Positions 42,509 through 52,340 of a stretch of DNA of 64,000 nucleotides are shown here, piece by piece (within the stretch, counting starts at the first letter, position 1; every line of letters starts with the position of its first letter). Under the pieces are notes generated by a model that was not told the DNA's origin, did not search any database, and saw only the letters and a program-made list of their open reading frames with translations. Made by a program: the position numbers and the translations under genes. Origin of the DNA: Arcobacteraceae bacterium (lineage in GTDB: Bacteria > Campylobacterota > Campylobacteria > Campylobacterales > Arcobacteraceae); assembly GCA_023138835.1 (NCBI GenBank), contig JAGLOP010000009.1, forward strand, positions 19,790-83,789, read 5' to 3'.

Positions 42509-43498
42509 TTAAACCTTTGCCTCTTCTCGTCGCTGTAGGTATTCCCAATCTCTATCAACAATTTTTTGTTTTTCAACAATAATATGCTCATATTCAGGTG
42601 TAAACAGATGTTTAAATCTAGGTTGTGCACCTAAATAATCTCTAACAGAAACAATATTTTTTGGTCTATAAGTAATATTTAATTCTCTACCATCAATAAC
42701 TTCATAAAGTGGAAATACTAAACTATCAGTAGCTAAATCAGATACTTCAATAGTTTGATGTGGTTGAAATTTCCATTCTGTTGTACAAGCAGACATGGCA
42801 TTGATATAAACAGGACCTTCAGTATTAAATCCTCTTTGGATTTTTTTAATCATATCCTTCCATTTATTTGGAGCAATTTGTGCTACATAAGGAGCTCCAT
42901 GAGCAGCCATAATTTGAAGCATATCTTTTTTATGTTGTTTTTCACCGTAAGAATGAGTTCCTGCAGGTGTAGTTGTAGCTGTTGCACCTATTGGAGTAGA
43001 AGAAGATCTTTGTCCTCCTGTATTTGCATAAGCTTCATTATCAAGACATACATACATCATATTATGTCCTCTTTCAAAACAACCAGAAATCCATTGGAAA
43101 CCAATATCATAAGTAGCACCGTCACCACCAAAAGCTACAAACTTAGGCTCAGGTGTATCAGCAGAAATTCTACCTTTTCTTCTTAATGCTTTATTTGCAG
43201 CTTCAGCTCCAGCAATAGCAGTTGAACTATTTTCAAATCCAATATGAATCCAAGAACAATCCCACGAAGTATGAGGATATACAGCTGTACAAACTTCAAG
43301 ACAACCTGTACTAGCACTTACAACTAAGTTATCATTAGTCGCATTTAAAATCTCTCTTACAATAATAGAGTGAGCACACCCCGGACAAAGTACATGAGCA
43401 CCTTCAAATCTCTCAGCAGCTGTTGAGAAAGATTTTAAGTTTTTAATCTCTTTATTTCCTTGTGGCATAGGAGCACCACCAATTAAACTACAACCCAT
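42509..43498 (-). CDS. porB: pyruvate:ferredoxin oxidoreductase beta subunit
   Basis: The 329-residue protein is the thiamine diphosphate-binding subunit: L-C-P-G-C-A-H-S near 37-44, F-G-G-D-G-A-T-Y-D-I-G near 123 and D-N-E-A-Y-A-N-T-G-G-Q (near 152) as the ThDP/Mg2+ site. With A, D and G subunits it oxidatively decarboxylates pyruvate to acetyl-CoA and reduces ferredoxin or flavodoxin. The start ATG follows the porA stop directly, with AAGGATAAGAG as RBS. The last of four co-directional genes. Confidence 0.9.
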   Translation of the reverse strand: MGCSLIGGAPMPQGNKEIKNLKSFSTAAERFEGAHVLCPGCAHSIIVREILNATNDNLVVSASTGCLEVCTAVYPHTSWDCSWIHIGFENSSTAIAGAEAANKALRRKGRISADTPEPKFVAFGGDGATYDIGFQWISGCFERGHNMMYVCLDNEAYANTGGQRSSSTPIGATATTTPAGTHSYGEKQHKKDMLQIMAAHGAPYVAQIAPNKWKDMIKKIQRGFNTEGPVYINAMSACTTEWKFQPHQTIEVSDLATDSLVFPLYEVIDGRELNITYRPKNIVSVRDYLGAQPRFKHLFTPEYEHIIVEKQKIVDRDWEYLQRREEAKV

Positions 43499-43501
43499 CT
43501 C

Positions 43502-44740
43502 TTATCCTTCTACACTATAATATTTAAGCTCAGGACCTCTAACACCTATCCATGTTTGGATAGATCCTTTTAGTTTCCCGGCATTTACGTCAGTTTGAGC
43601 ATCAGAAATAATCTCTTCAAGCTCGTTAACAGTCATATCTCTACCACCTAAACCATAAATTAAATTACTCATAAGTGGTCTTGCAGGTGTATTGATAAGT
43701 GCAGATGAAATATCTTGGAATAATATTCCAAGTTGTCCACCAGGCGCACTCCTATCCATACATACAACAGCTTTTGCATTTTGTAACATATCAGCTAATT
43801 GTCCAACTCTAGTAGGTCTAAATACTCTTGGCATAATTAAACCAGCTTTAATCCCTTTAGCTCTCATATTATCAACTGCAATTTGTGCAGTTTCAAAAGT
43901 TGTACCTAAACATGCGATTACTACATCTGCATCTTCAAGTTTATATTCTTCTACCATATTGTATTTTCTACCAGAAATTTTTGCAAATTCTTCAAAAACT
44001 TCTTCAATTATTTTAGGAGAATTCATCATAGCATCATTTTGTTTTGCTTTATGTTCCATATGCCAATCAGATTCTGTTTGAACACCGTGTGTTACAGGCT
44101 TATCAAAATTTAACATTGAATCAACTTCTAAAAACTTACCTACAAACTTACCGGCAACCTCATCACTTAACGGGATAACATTTTGAGCAGTATGCGAAGT
44201 CATAAATCCATCTTGATTTGATATAACAGGAAGTCTTACATCTTTATGTTCAGCAATTCTAAATGCACATAAAGTTAAATCGTAAGCTTCTTGTGGATTA
44301 CAAGCATCAATTGAGATCCAACCACTTTGATTTGTAAGGTATAAATCTGAATGATCACCATTTACATTAAGTGGTGCTGCTAATGCTCTGTTAATTAAAC
44401 ATAAAACAACAGGCAGTCTCATACCTGACGCTTGATATAAAGTTTCAATCATAAGTGCAAGACCTTGAGAAGCTGTTGCAGTTGCTGCTCTAGCACCTGC
44501 TGCAGATGCTCCAATACATCCTGACATAGCAGCATGTTCAGATTCAACCATAACGATTTCACCGTCAATATAACCATTTGCATGTAGATTTGCATAACCT
44601 TCAACTGTACCAGTAGATGGAGTAATAGGATATGCAGCCATTACATCAACGCCAGCTTGTCTTAAAGCTTGAGCATTAGAAGCATTACCATCCCAAATTT
44701 CAACATCATTTAATTCCATAACTCTTTTATTCTGTGTCAT
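43502..44740 (-). CDS. porA: pyruvate:ferredoxin oxidoreductase alpha subunit
   Basis: The 412-residue protein has the pyrimidine-binding domain of the 2-oxoacid oxidoreductase alpha chain (A-Y-P-I-T-P-S-T near 35, E-S-E-H-A-A-M-S-G-C near 65, T-A-S-Q-G-L-A-L near 87). The C-terminal part matches the transketolase-like region. Sequence style agrees with the Helicobacter PorA type rather than 2-oxoglutarate OorA, although that cannot be proven by eye. It lies between porD and porB with gaps of three bases. Confidence 0.9.
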   Translation of the reverse strand: MTQNKRVMELNDVEIWDGNASNAQALRQAGVDVMAAYPITPSTGTVEGYANLHANGYIDGEIVMVESEHAAMSGCIGASAAGARAATATASQGLALMIETLYQASGMRLPVVLCLINRALAAPLNVNGDHSDLYLTNQSGWISIDACNPQEAYDLTLCAFRIAEHKDVRLPVISNQDGFMTSHTAQNVIPLSDEVAGKFVGKFLEVDSMLNFDKPVTHGVQTESDWHMEHKAKQNDAMMNSPKIIEEVFEEFAKISGRKYNMVEEYKLEDADVVIACLGTTFETAQIAVDNMRAKGIKAGLIMPRVFRPTRVGQLADMLQNAKAVVCMDRSAPGGQLGILFQDISSALINTPARPLMSNLIYGLGGRDMTVNELEEIISDAQTDVNAGKLKGSIQTWIGVRGPELKYYSVEG

Positions 44741-44743
44741 AGA

Positions 44744-45205
44744 TTATTCTCCCTTTTTCTTTTTCTCTGGCCATTGGTTCAGAGCATCTTCATTTTTAAT
44801 TTGTTCAGTAAACATTACTAAAGCTTTTGGATTTGTTGGACAAACTTCCGAACAAATTCCACAACCTTTACAGTGATCATAATCAATTCCTACCATCTCT
44901 TTATCTCTTGAGATAATAGATGTATCTGGACAGTATAACCAACAATTTTGACAATCTATACAAAGGTCTAGATTCCAAACTGGTTTTACAACTCGCCAAT
45001 CACCTACATATTTATTCATAGAGTTTGTTTCTGCAATATCTCTGTTTTCTGGTTGAACATTAACAACTGTGTGGTCAATATCTCCATTAAAAGAATAAAC
45101 AGCAGCTCCGGGAACTAACTCATCCCAACCTTGATTCCAAATAGAATTCTCAAATGTATCTGTACTTCTATATAAATTAGTTACTACTTCATTATGTTGT
45201 GCCAT
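44744..45205 (-). CDS. porD: pyruvate:ferredoxin oxidoreductase delta subunit (ferredoxin-like)
   Basis: The 153-residue protein ends with two [4Fe-4S] cluster motifs: C-I-D-C-Q-N-C-W-L-Y-C-P (near 82) and C-K-G-C-G-I-C-S-E-V-C-P (near 112). It passes electrons from the ThDP-bound intermediate towards ferredoxin or flavodoxin. The N-terminal 75 residues are longer than in many PorD proteins. Confidence 0.9.
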   Translation of the reverse strand: MAQHNEVVTNLYRSTDTFENSIWNQGWDELVPGAAVYSFNGDIDHTVVNVQPENRDIAETNSMNKYVGDWRVVKPVWNLDLCIDCQNCWLYCPDTSIISRDKEMVGIDYDHCKGCGICSEVCPTNPKALVMFTEQIKNEDALNQWPEKKKKGE

Positions 45206-45214
45206 ATTTAACTC

Positions 45215-45778
45215 CTATTCCACTTCATCGTAAGCTCGCTGAATAGCAAGCATATTTGCATCAATAATTTTTTGAGGAAGTTTTGCCAATACTGCTTTCA
45301 TAGCATTTTTAAAATATTCAATTTCAAACATTCCACTAACTTTCATGAATGCTCCAAGTACCGGTGTATTTGGAATTGGTCTTCCTATAGTTTCTTGCGC
45401 GATTTTAAAACAATCAACAACAAATACTCTATCTTCGATACCTTGAATTGCTGGAATTAATTCAATTAATTCAGCTTTACTAAGATGTGAAGTGATTATA
45501 TACTTTGTAGTATCTTTTCCATATTGAGTAATATCATCTGTAAAAGCCAAACCTGGATCGATTACAAATACATAATCAGGATGCATATATTTTTCATGAT
45601 TTAAAATTTGTTTATCATCAATTCTGTTATAAGCAGTCATTGATGCACCTCTTTTTGCAGAACCATAAAAAGCAAATGCTTGTACTTGCTTCCCTGTTTC
45701 AGCAACAACAGAACCTAACCCTTTAGCTCCTGTTACGGCACCTTGACCTGCACGACTGTGCCATCTAATTTCTAGCAT
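45215..45778 (-). CDS. porG: pyruvate:ferredoxin oxidoreductase gamma subunit
   Basis: The 187-residue protein begins M-L-E-I-R-W-H-S-R-A-G-Q-G-A-V-T-G-A-K, the hallmark of the gamma chain, with R-G-A-S-M-T-A-Y-N-R-I near 44. It is the first gene of porGDAB. AGGAGAAACT precedes the start, and TATAAA on the minus strand, about 12 bases further upstream, is a candidate promoter. Confidence 0.9.
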   Translation of the reverse strand: MLEIRWHSRAGQGAVTGAKGLGSVVAETGKQVQAFAFYGSAKRGASMTAYNRIDDKQILNHEKYMHPDYVFVIDPGLAFTDDITQYGKDTTKYIITSHLSKAELIELIPAIQGIEDRVFVVDCFKIAQETIGRPIPNTPVLGAFMKVSGMFEIEYFKNAMKAVLAKLPQKIIDANMLAIQRAYDEVE

Positions 45779-45854
45779 AGTTTCTCCTATTTTTTATAGT
45801 GTTTTTTAGACACTGATAATTGTGTGCATTTATTTTAAAGAAATACAACTTATA

Positions 45855-46511
45855 TTATGCTTTAAAATCAGTGTTTTTTATCATTTTTACAGCTTCTAAT
45901 GAATCCGTAACAATATTGTCCGTATATTTTAATAAGTCATCCTTCTTACCATAACCGCAAAGTACCGCTACACCACTAATTCCAGCTTCTTTACCCGCAA
46001 TAATATCAAGTTTTGTATCACCAATAATAAATATATTTTTATGTGGTTTCAGTTTCATATTAACTAAACATTTTAAAACAGGTTCCGGGTGTGGTTTTGG
46101 GTTTTGAACCTCTTGTCTTCCAATGATAGTTTCAAAATGATGCATCACTCCAAGATGCTCAAGCAAAGGTATAGTATATGCAGTTGTTTTTGTAGTTACA
46201 ATTGCTAATCTTGCAAAAGTTGAAGCCAGTTTTATAGATTCAATAGCATTTGGTAAAAGTGTAGTTTGAGCTTTTGATATTTTTCTATACTCTTTTTTAT
46301 ATGATGTTACAAAATCCCACACTAAATTCTCACGAACTCCTAAATTTGCATACATTACATCCAAAGGATAACCTATCTCATTTTTTATATCTTCATCATC
46401 GCCATTAAATTCAAAATTCAACTCTTTAAATGAATGATAAAAACATCCCACAATTGCATCTGTACTATCTATTAAAGTACCATCTAAATCAAATAATATT
46501 ACTTTTTCCAA
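45855..46511 (-). CDS. HAD-superfamily hydrolase, phosphoglycolate phosphatase-like
   Basis: The 218-residue protein starts V-I-L-F-D8-L-D10-G-T-L-I-D, the HAD nucleophile and acid/base pair. Motif II is T-T-K-T near residue 105, the Lys lies in P-K-P-H-P-E-P, and motif III is I-G-D-T-K-L-D. Family relatives dephosphorylate 2-phosphoglycolate or similar small phosphates. The start is 10 bases after the previous gene's stop on the same strand. Confidence 0.85.
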   Translation of the reverse strand: MEKVILFDLDGTLIDSTDAIVGCFYHSFKELNFEFNGDDEDIKNEIGYPLDVMYANLGVRENLVWDFVTSYKKEYRKISKAQTTLLPNAIESIKLASTFARLAIVTTKTTAYTIPLLEHLGVMHHFETIIGRQEVQNPKPHPEPVLKCLVNMKLKPHKNIFIIGDTKLDIIAGKEAGISGVAVLCGYGKKDDLLKYTDNIVTDSLEAVKMIKNTDFKA

Positions 46512-46521
46512 TCTTTTCCTT

Positions 46522-48021
46522 TTATTCTTTAATCCAATCTTTTTGATTATGTGTTACACCTATTAAAGTATCAGATACATTTTTTATTTTGTCATTTACC
46601 ACTGTTATTGAATTTGGAATATATAAAAACAGATACGGCAAATCATCACTAATTTGAGTAAATATCTCTCTATAAATCTTACTCAAGTTATCTTTATCAA
46701 TAGTAACAGCACCCTTTTCTATTAAATTATCCACTTTTGCATTTGAATAACCAACTAAATTAAAGCCGCCTTTTTTATCACTTTTACTATGCCAAAGTGG
46801 TTGAGCATCCGGCATAAGAGACAATCCCCACCCTAAAATAATAGCATCAAAATTTCTCGGGTGCACAATAGTATTTAAAAAAGCCTGCCACTCCATAACC
46901 CTTATTTTCATTTTTACACCAACTTTTGAGAGCTGGTATTGTAAAATTTCAGCTGCGTTTACCCGTATAGAGTTATTTGCATTTGTAATTACTTGAAATT
47001 CAAATGGATTATTTTCATCATATCCCATCTCTTTTAAAAGTTTTTTTGCTTTTTGTATATTTTGAATTGGACTTTTTACATCCTTATTAAATGCAAAAGT
47101 ATCTGGCAAAAACGGTCCTGTACAAACTTTAGCATGACCAAAAAACAAAACATCAACCATCTCTTGTCTGTTGATAGCCAAACTTAACGCTTTTCGTATT
47201 CTTATATCTTTAAATTTTTCACCTTTTAAATTAAACCCTAAATAAGTATATCCAAAACTGGGCTTTTCAAATATTTTAAAATCCTTTTTAAATTTATCAT
47301 TGATTTGTCTATCTATTTGAATAGGGGTGAGTCCACCGATATCTAGCTGTTGTTGTTTTAATGTATAAAATGCTGTTGTAGTATCCGGAATAAATCTATA
47401 TGATATTTTATCTATTTTAGGTCGCCCGTCAAAATAATCATCATAAGCCGTTAAAACAATATCAGATGAGATACTTAAAGTTTTAAGTTTATAAGAACCG
47501 GTTCCTACTGGATTTTTATTAAATTTGCTTGTCATTAAATTTTTTTCATCTTTAAGTAAATGTTTAGGCAAAAGTCCGGTCAGCCAAATCTCCAAAGCTT
47601 TAAAATATGGCTGCTTATAATTTATCTCTACAGTAAATTCATCTAATTTTTTTACACTTTTTACTTTATCAAAACTACTTTTGGTTGGAGTAAAAACTTT
47701 TGGAGAATTAATCATATTAAATGTAAATATTACATCATCTGCTGTAAAAATATATCCATCATGCCATTTAATATTTTCCTTTATTTTAACTATTAATTTT
47801 GTAGGAGTTTTAAAATGATAACTTTTTGCCAAATCACAAACTACATTGCCATCTTTATCATATTTAAAAAGACCGTTAAATATCCATTGAGATATTTCAC
47901 TGCTGGCACTGTCTGTTGATAAAATCGGATTTATTCTACTTGGATTTGATGATATGGAAAGGTTTAGTGTAGATGAGTAAACAGATGAAAATAAAAGTGA
48001 TAAAAATATTAAAAGTCGCAT
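46522..48021 (-). CDS. periplasmic peptide-binding protein (SBP_bac_5 family)
   Basis: The frame runs further upstream into rpsI, but the ATG at 48021 gives a proper signal peptide (M-R-L-L-I-F-L-S-L-L-F-S-S-V-Y-S-S), so 499 residues are proposed. The body matches DppA/OppA-like binding proteins: I-F-N-G-L-F-K-Y-D near 47, I-K-W-H-D-G-Y-I-F-T-A-D-D-V near 80 and R-K-A-L-S-L-A-I-N-R near 280. It would deliver oligopeptides or a related ligand to an ABC importer that is not encoded here. Confidence 0.85.
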   Translation of the reverse strand: MRLLIFLSLLFSSVYSSTLNLSISSNPSRINPILSTDSASSEISQWIFNGLFKYDKDGNVVCDLAKSYHFKTPTKLIVKIKENIKWHDGYIFTADDVIFTFNMINSPKVFTPTKSSFDKVKSVKKLDEFTVEINYKQPYFKALEIWLTGLLPKHLLKDEKNLMTSKFNKNPVGTGSYKLKTLSISSDIVLTAYDDYFDGRPKIDKISYRFIPDTTTAFYTLKQQQLDIGGLTPIQIDRQINDKFKKDFKIFEKPSFGYTYLGFNLKGEKFKDIRIRKALSLAINRQEMVDVLFFGHAKVCTGPFLPDTFAFNKDVKSPIQNIQKAKKLLKEMGYDENNPFEFQVITNANNSIRVNAAEILQYQLSKVGVKMKIRVMEWQAFLNTIVHPRNFDAIILGWGLSLMPDAQPLWHSKSDKKGGFNLVGYSNAKVDNLIEKGAVTIDKDNLSKIYREIFTQISDDLPYLFLYIPNSITVVNDKIKNVSDTLIGVTHNQKDWIKE

Positions 48022-48036
48022 AATGAATTGTACATA

Positions 48037-48072
48037 AAAAAAGCTAAAAAGATTTCTCTTTTTAGCTTTTTT
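48037..48072. terminator. bidirectional terminator after rpsI
   Basis: A perfect 16-bp stem (AAAAAAGCTAAAAAGA with its reverse complement) encloses a 4-base loop and is flanked by A and T runs. It separates the ribosomal protein operon from the peptide-binding protein. Confidence 0.75.
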
Positions 48073-48091
48073 AAATAATTGATAAAATAAA

Positions 48092-48481
48092 TTATCTTTT
48101 TGAGAATTGAGGAGATCTTCTTGCTTTTCTTCTTCCTGGCTTTTTTCTTTCCACGATTCTTGCATCTCTTGTCATTAAACCATAAGGCTTAAGAACTGCT
48201 CTAAATGTTTCATCAAACTCAACTAAAGCTTTTGAAATACCATGTCTTAAAGCATCAGCTTGTGCAGAATATCCACCACCAAGAGTTTTAGCTACGATAT
48301 TTACAGATTCTAATTGCTTAGTAACTTCTAAAGGAACTCTTACTCTTTTTTTAATAGCTTCATGTCCACCTAACCAGATGTCCAAAGGTTGACCATTTAC
48401 TGTAATCTCACCTTTTCCAGCTTCTAGCCATACTTTTGCTATTGCTGTTTTTCTTTTTCCTGTTGCATATACTTTTGCCAT
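48092..48481 (-). CDS. rpsI: 30S ribosomal protein S9
   Basis: The 129-residue protein has the S9 pattern: [14 protein letters not shown] near the start and the ending [14 protein letters not shown], whose C-terminal K-R reaches the decoding site tRNA. It follows rplM with two bases between. Confidence 0.97.
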   Translation of the reverse strand: MAKVYATGKRKTAIAKVWLEAGKGEITVNGQPLDIWLGGHEAIKKRVRVPLEVTKQLESVNIVAKTLGGGYSAQADALRHGISKALVEFDETFRAVLKPYGLMTRDARIVERKKPGRRKARRSPQFSKR

Positions 48482-48483
48482 AA

Positions 48484-48909
48484 TTACGCTCCCTTAACTT
48501 GTGCAGTGTGAGGATGATCAGCACCTGCATATACTTTTAAATTTTTAAGCATTTTAGCTCCAAGTTTTGTTTTTGGAAGCATACCTCTAGTAGCTAGTCT
48601 AAATAATTTTTCTGGATTATTTTCTAACATATCTGACATTTTGTGTGTTTTTGTAGAACCAAAATAACCTGAATGACTAAAGTATTCTTTGTCTTCCATT
48701 TTCTTACCTGTAAATTTAGCTGACGTAGCGTTAATAATAATAACATTATCTCCACAATCAACATTTGGTGTAAAGAAAGGTTTATTCTTACCTCTTAAAA
48801 TTGTTGCAACTTCTGTGATAATTCTACCAAATGTTCTACCAGATGCATCGATTACGATCCAGTCTTTTTTAACATCAGCTTGATTTATCATTTTTGTAAA
48901 TTTGCTCAT
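48484..48909 (-). CDS. rplM: 50S ribosomal protein L13
   Basis: The 141-residue protein matches L13: [13 protein letters not shown] near 17, F-T-P-N-V-D-C-G-D near 45 and M-L-P-K-T-K-L-G-A near 110. AAGGAGACAAGTC upstream is a good RBS. rplM-rpsI order is conserved in bacteria. Confidence 0.97.
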   Translation of the reverse strand: MSKFTKMINQADVKKDWIVIDASGRTFGRIITEVATILRGKNKPFFTPNVDCGDNVIIINATSAKFTGKKMEDKEYFSHSGYFGSTKTHKMSDMLENNPEKLFRLATRGMLPKTKLGAKMLKNLKVYAGADHPHTAQVKGA

Positions 48910-49053
48910 GACTTGTCTCCTTCTATAAATTAAGTTCGGAATAATAGCAGGGTTTCCTTAAGAGGAGCTGAATTTAAGTTTCAATTAATTTAAGTTTAAA
49001 TATAAGTTATTGTAAACATCATAAAATATGAAATACTTTTATATATTTTAATG

Positions 49054-49059
49054 TATAAT
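49054..49059 (+). promoter_or_regulatory. -10 box of response-regulator gene
   Basis: TATAAT lies six bases before the ATG at 49066 and overlaps an upstream in-frame ATG at 49051. This favours the downstream start and a leaderless transcript. Confidence 0.4.
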
Positions 49060-49065
49060 CACTTC

Positions 49066-50244
49066 ATGTTTAATAAAGAATTCTTAAAAACCTTAACAGT
49101 AATGTATGTAGAAGATGATACCAGTATTAGAGAATCTCTTGGAGCTATCCTTCAAAAAGTATTTAAAAAAGTTATACTGTGTATTGACGGGCAAGACGGT
49201 GTTGAACAATTTACATCATTTACTAAGACCCAAGGCGGTGAAATTGATGTAATCGTCAGTGATATCAATATGCCGAAGAAAAACGGGTTAGAGATGCTTG
49301 CTCAAATTAGAGAGCTTGACAACGATATTCCTGCTATTTTCACAACAGCACATGGTGAAGCAAATTTTCTGATGGAAGCTATTAAGTTAAATGTATCATA
49401 TTATGCTTTAAAACCAATCAATACACCGCTGCTGTTAGAAAATATACAAAAATTCTGTTTGTCAAAACATCAGCAAAAATTAATTCTAAAAAAAGAGAAA
49501 GAATTATCAGCATATATTGATATTATTGATAATGTAGCAACTATAATAAAGATTGATACTGGCGGTATTTTTATTGATGTCAATGATCAGTTTTGTGAAG
49601 TTTCTTCTTATGAAAAAGAGGAAATTCTAGGGCAAAATATTACAAATATCACTCATCCCGGTATACTGGCTTCCACGTACAAAGAGATGTATAAAACAAT
49701 ATCTTCTGGTCAAAATTGGGAAGGTTTATATAAGTGTATTGATAAAAATAAAGACTTCTTTTATCTGCGATTATCAGCAATACCTAACTTTGACGATAGC
49801 TCAAATGAGATGAAAGGATGTGTTTTTGTTGGATTTATTGCCACTGAGGACGAACAAGAAAAACGAGACACCATGCAAAAAGTGCGTCAAAATATTATTG
49901 ACCAAAAGAAAAAAGAAACACAACTAAATAATAGAATTAAAATATTAGAAGCCAAGCAGAATAGACCGGCACCTCAGCCTTCAGTTGATATAAGTTTTAT
50001 TCAAGGTACTTTGGAAAAATGTAAAATAAAGAATGTTAAATTATTAAATCAAATTAAACATTATGAAAAAGGTATTGCAACACTAGAACATAGATTATCA
50101 ACTATTGCCGAGGCCGAAATATCTAAACGACACGACCTTATGGAAAGAAATAAAACTTTACAGAAAGAAAAATCAACACTACAAGAAAGTTTAATTTCTA
50201 CAAAAAATCAACTTAATAAATATGAAAAGAAGAAAAAAAGATGA
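49066..50244 (+). CDS. response regulator with PAS domain and coiled coil
   Basis: From ATG 49066 the protein has 392 residues. A receiver domain (M-Y-V-E-D-D near 15, phospho-acceptor in I-V-S-D-I-N-M-P, K in A-L-K-P) covers about 1-125, then a PAS domain (about 150-270) and a Lys/Glu-rich coiled coil to the end. No DNA-binding or enzymatic output is present, so it probably signals through protein contacts. The next gene overlaps it by four bases. Confidence 0.85.
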   Translation: MFNKEFLKTLTVMYVEDDTSIRESLGAILQKVFKKVILCIDGQDGVEQFTSFTKTQGGEIDVIVSDINMPKKNGLEMLAQIRELDNDIPAIFTTAHGEANFLMEAIKLNVSYYALKPINTPLLLENIQKFCLSKHQQKLILKKEKELSAYIDIIDNVATIIKIDTGGIFIDVNDQFCEVSSYEKEEILGQNITNITHPGILASTYKEMYKTISSGQNWEGLYKCIDKNKDFFYLRLSAIPNFDDSSNEMKGCVFVGFIATEDEQEKRDTMQKVRQNIIDQKKKETQLNNRIKILEAKQNRPAPQPSVDISFIQGTLEKCKIKNVKLLNQIKHYEKGIATLEHRLSTIAEAEISKRHDLMERNKTLQKEKSTLQESLISTKNQLNKYEKKKKR

Positions 50245-50525
50245 CATTTATAGATTTTAAAAAGCTTCTTTTAGATGCAGATATCACCTTACCAAAGTTT
50301 GCAAATTTAATTAAAGTGAGTGATAAAAATATTCAATCATATAAAAACAAATGTGAAGTTCCTAATACTATCGCAGTAATAGCTAAATCATTTGCTCTTA
50401 TGACTGCTAAAGAGATTAATTATAAAGATCATATTAAAGAACTAAATCTAAAGAAAAAGAAAAAAGAGGGTTCTGGTTTTTCATGTAAAAAAGATAAAAT
50501 CACGACTATAACTACAGCAACATAG
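50241..50525 (+). CDS. small HTH-like protein (94 aa)
   Basis: The ATG overlaps the stop of the response regulator gene (ATGA), so translation is coupled. Residues 10-45 (L-D-A-D-I-T-L-P-K-F-A-N-L-I-K-V-S-D-K-N) look like a Cro/XRE-type helix-turn-helix with the S-Y-K-N-K-C-E-V-P-N-T tail typical of such domains. The C-terminus is Lys-rich. It may supply the DNA-binding output missing from the response regulator; this is inference from the coupling. Confidence 0.6.
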   Translation: MTFIDFKKLLLDADITLPKFANLIKVSDKNIQSYKNKCEVPNTIAVIAKSFALMTAKEINYKDHIKELNLKKKKKEGSGFSCKKDKITTITTAT

Positions 50526-50672
50526 ATTTCTAAATTTAATAGTAATATAATATAGACTTTCTATATATTTTCATATCTTTTACTACAATTACATCTAAGT
50601 TTTTAAAGCTCTGACTAATCAATTTAATTATAAAATCACATCTATATATAAAATATACTAGGTTGCATACAA

Positions 50673-52256
50673 ATGGATATTAAAACTATTAAAACAATGG
50701 AAAAAGTAACTCCGCAAACACAAAGCGGCGGGTTTTCAAGACTGACAATCGCATTTGTATTTATTGCAATCGTATTTGTATGGACATCTCTTACTCATGG
50801 AGAAATACAAAATAATACATTTTTAATCATTGGTGCTGTTTTCGGTGCATATATGGCTATGAATATTGGTGCCAATGATGTTGCAAACAATGTAGGACCA
50901 GCAGTAGGAAGTGGTGCATTAACAATGTTTTGGGCGATAGTTATTGCTGCAATATTTGAAGGTGCGGGAGCATTAATAGCCGGCGGAGAAGTTGTAAAAA
51001 CTATCAAAAAAGGTATTATAGATCCTGGGATGATAGATAATCCTGAAATATTTATCTGGGCTATGACCGCTGCATTGTTAAGTGCTGCGGTGTGGTTAAA
51101 TTTTGCAACATATATTGGAGCTCCTGTTTCAACTACTCACTCAATAGTCGGTGGAGTTATGGGTGCAGGAATTGCTGCTGCCGGATTTGGAATTGTTGCT
51201 TGGGGTACTATGGGCAAAATCGCAGCATCTTGGATAATCTCTCCTGTTTTAGGTGGAGTTATAGCGGCATCCTTTTTATACTTTATCAAAATAAATATTA
51301 TTTATAAAGATGATATGCTGGGAAGTGCAAAAAAAATTGTACCATTTTTAATAGCACTTATGTCCATGGCATTTTCAACTTATTTAATTTTAAAAGGTGT
51401 CAAAAAGATTGTTAAAGTTGATTTCTTAACTGCATTGGCATTAGGTACTGCTTTTGCAGTGGCTACTTATTATGTTGTTCGCCCTATGATTGTAAAAGCT
51501 GCCCAAAAGCTTGAACATACAAGAATAGGGGTAAATAGTTTATTTACTATCCCTTTGATATTTGCAGCAGCCCTTCTTAGTTTTGCACATGGTGCAAATG
51601 ATGTGGCAAATGCTATTGGACCATTGGCAGCTATTAATGATGCAATTATGAGTGGCGGTATCTCTAAAAAAGCAGAAATTCCTTTTTGGGTGATGTCCGT
51701 AGGAGCTATAGGTATTGCTGTCGGTCTTGCTTTATATGGACCAAAACTAATTAAAACAGTTGGTTCAGAAATTACGGAACTTGACCAGATGAGAGCCTTT
51801 TCTATCGCTATGGCAGCATCTATCACAGTAATCATCGCTTCTCAATTGGGACTTCCTGTTTCTTCAACACATATTGCCGTCGGCGGTGTTTTCGGTGTTG
51901 GTTTTTTAAGAGAATATTTGGATAACGGCGAAAGTAGATTTCTAGAAAATGTTAAAGAAAAATTTAAAACAGATAAAAAAGATTTAGAAAAACTTCAAAC
52001 TGAATTTAATAATTTTGAAAAGATAAATACAAAGTCCAAAAAAGATTATGAAAGAATTCTTGAACTTTATAAATTAATTGAAGAGAAACAAGAACTTGTA
52101 AAAGTTGAGAAAAAAGAATTTAAATCTGCGAAACAAATTAAATATGTAAAAAGAGATGCTGTTAAAAAAATAATTGCTGCGTGGATTATCACTGTACCTG
52201 CTGCTGCAACTTTAAGTGCCGGAGTATTTTTTATGATTAAAGGGATTGTATCTTAA
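50673..52256 (+). CDS. PiT family inorganic phosphate transporter
   Basis: The 527-residue membrane protein has the two inverted family signatures G-A-N-D-V-A-N-N-V-G-P-A near 65 and G-A-N-D-V-A-N-A-I-G-P-L near 309, plus two P-V-S-(T/S)-T-H motifs. About 11 spans are expected. A charged cytoplasmic stretch (about 425-495) separates the last membrane segment. It imports phosphate or metal-phosphate with a cation. No pho regulator is nearby. Confidence 0.92.
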   Translation: MDIKTIKTMEKVTPQTQSGGFSRLTIAFVFIAIVFVWTSLTHGEIQNNTFLIIGAVFGAYMAMNIGANDVANNVGPAVGSGALTMFWAIVIAAIFEGAGALIAGGEVVKTIKKGIIDPGMIDNPEIFIWAMTAALLSAAVWLNFATYIGAPVSTTHSIVGGVMGAGIAAAGFGIVAWGTMGKIAASWIISPVLGGVIAASFLYFIKINIIYKDDMLGSAKKIVPFLIALMSMAFSTYLILKGVKKIVKVDFLTALALGTAFAVATYYVVRPMIVKAAQKLEHTRIGVNSLFTIPLIFAAALLSFAHGANDVANAIGPLAAINDAIMSGGISKKAEIPFWVMSVGAIGIAVGLALYGPKLIKTVGSEITELDQMRAFSIAMAASITVIIASQLGLPVSSTHIAVGGVFGVGFLREYLDNGESRFLENVKEKFKTDKKDLEKLQTEFNNFEKINTKSKKDYERILELYKLIEEKQELVKVEKKEFKSAKQIKYVKRDAVKKIIAAWIITVPAAATLSAGVFFMIKGIVS

Positions 52257-52340
52257 TTCCTTTCTAATAAAATGTCATATTTATTCTATATTTATATTGT
52301 AATATAAGAGTATAGAATTAAAATAATTATTGGATATAAA

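Noticed and set aside
42509..45778. 2-oxoglutarate:ferredoxin oxidoreductase (oor) instead of por
   Set aside because: Gene order G-D-A-B and the style of the alpha and gamma chains fit the pyruvate enzyme of Campylobacterota better, though a tree would be needed to be certain.
48022..48165. N-terminal extension of the peptide-binding protein
   Set aside because: It overlaps rpsI and the terminator; the ATG at 48021 gives a clean signal peptide.
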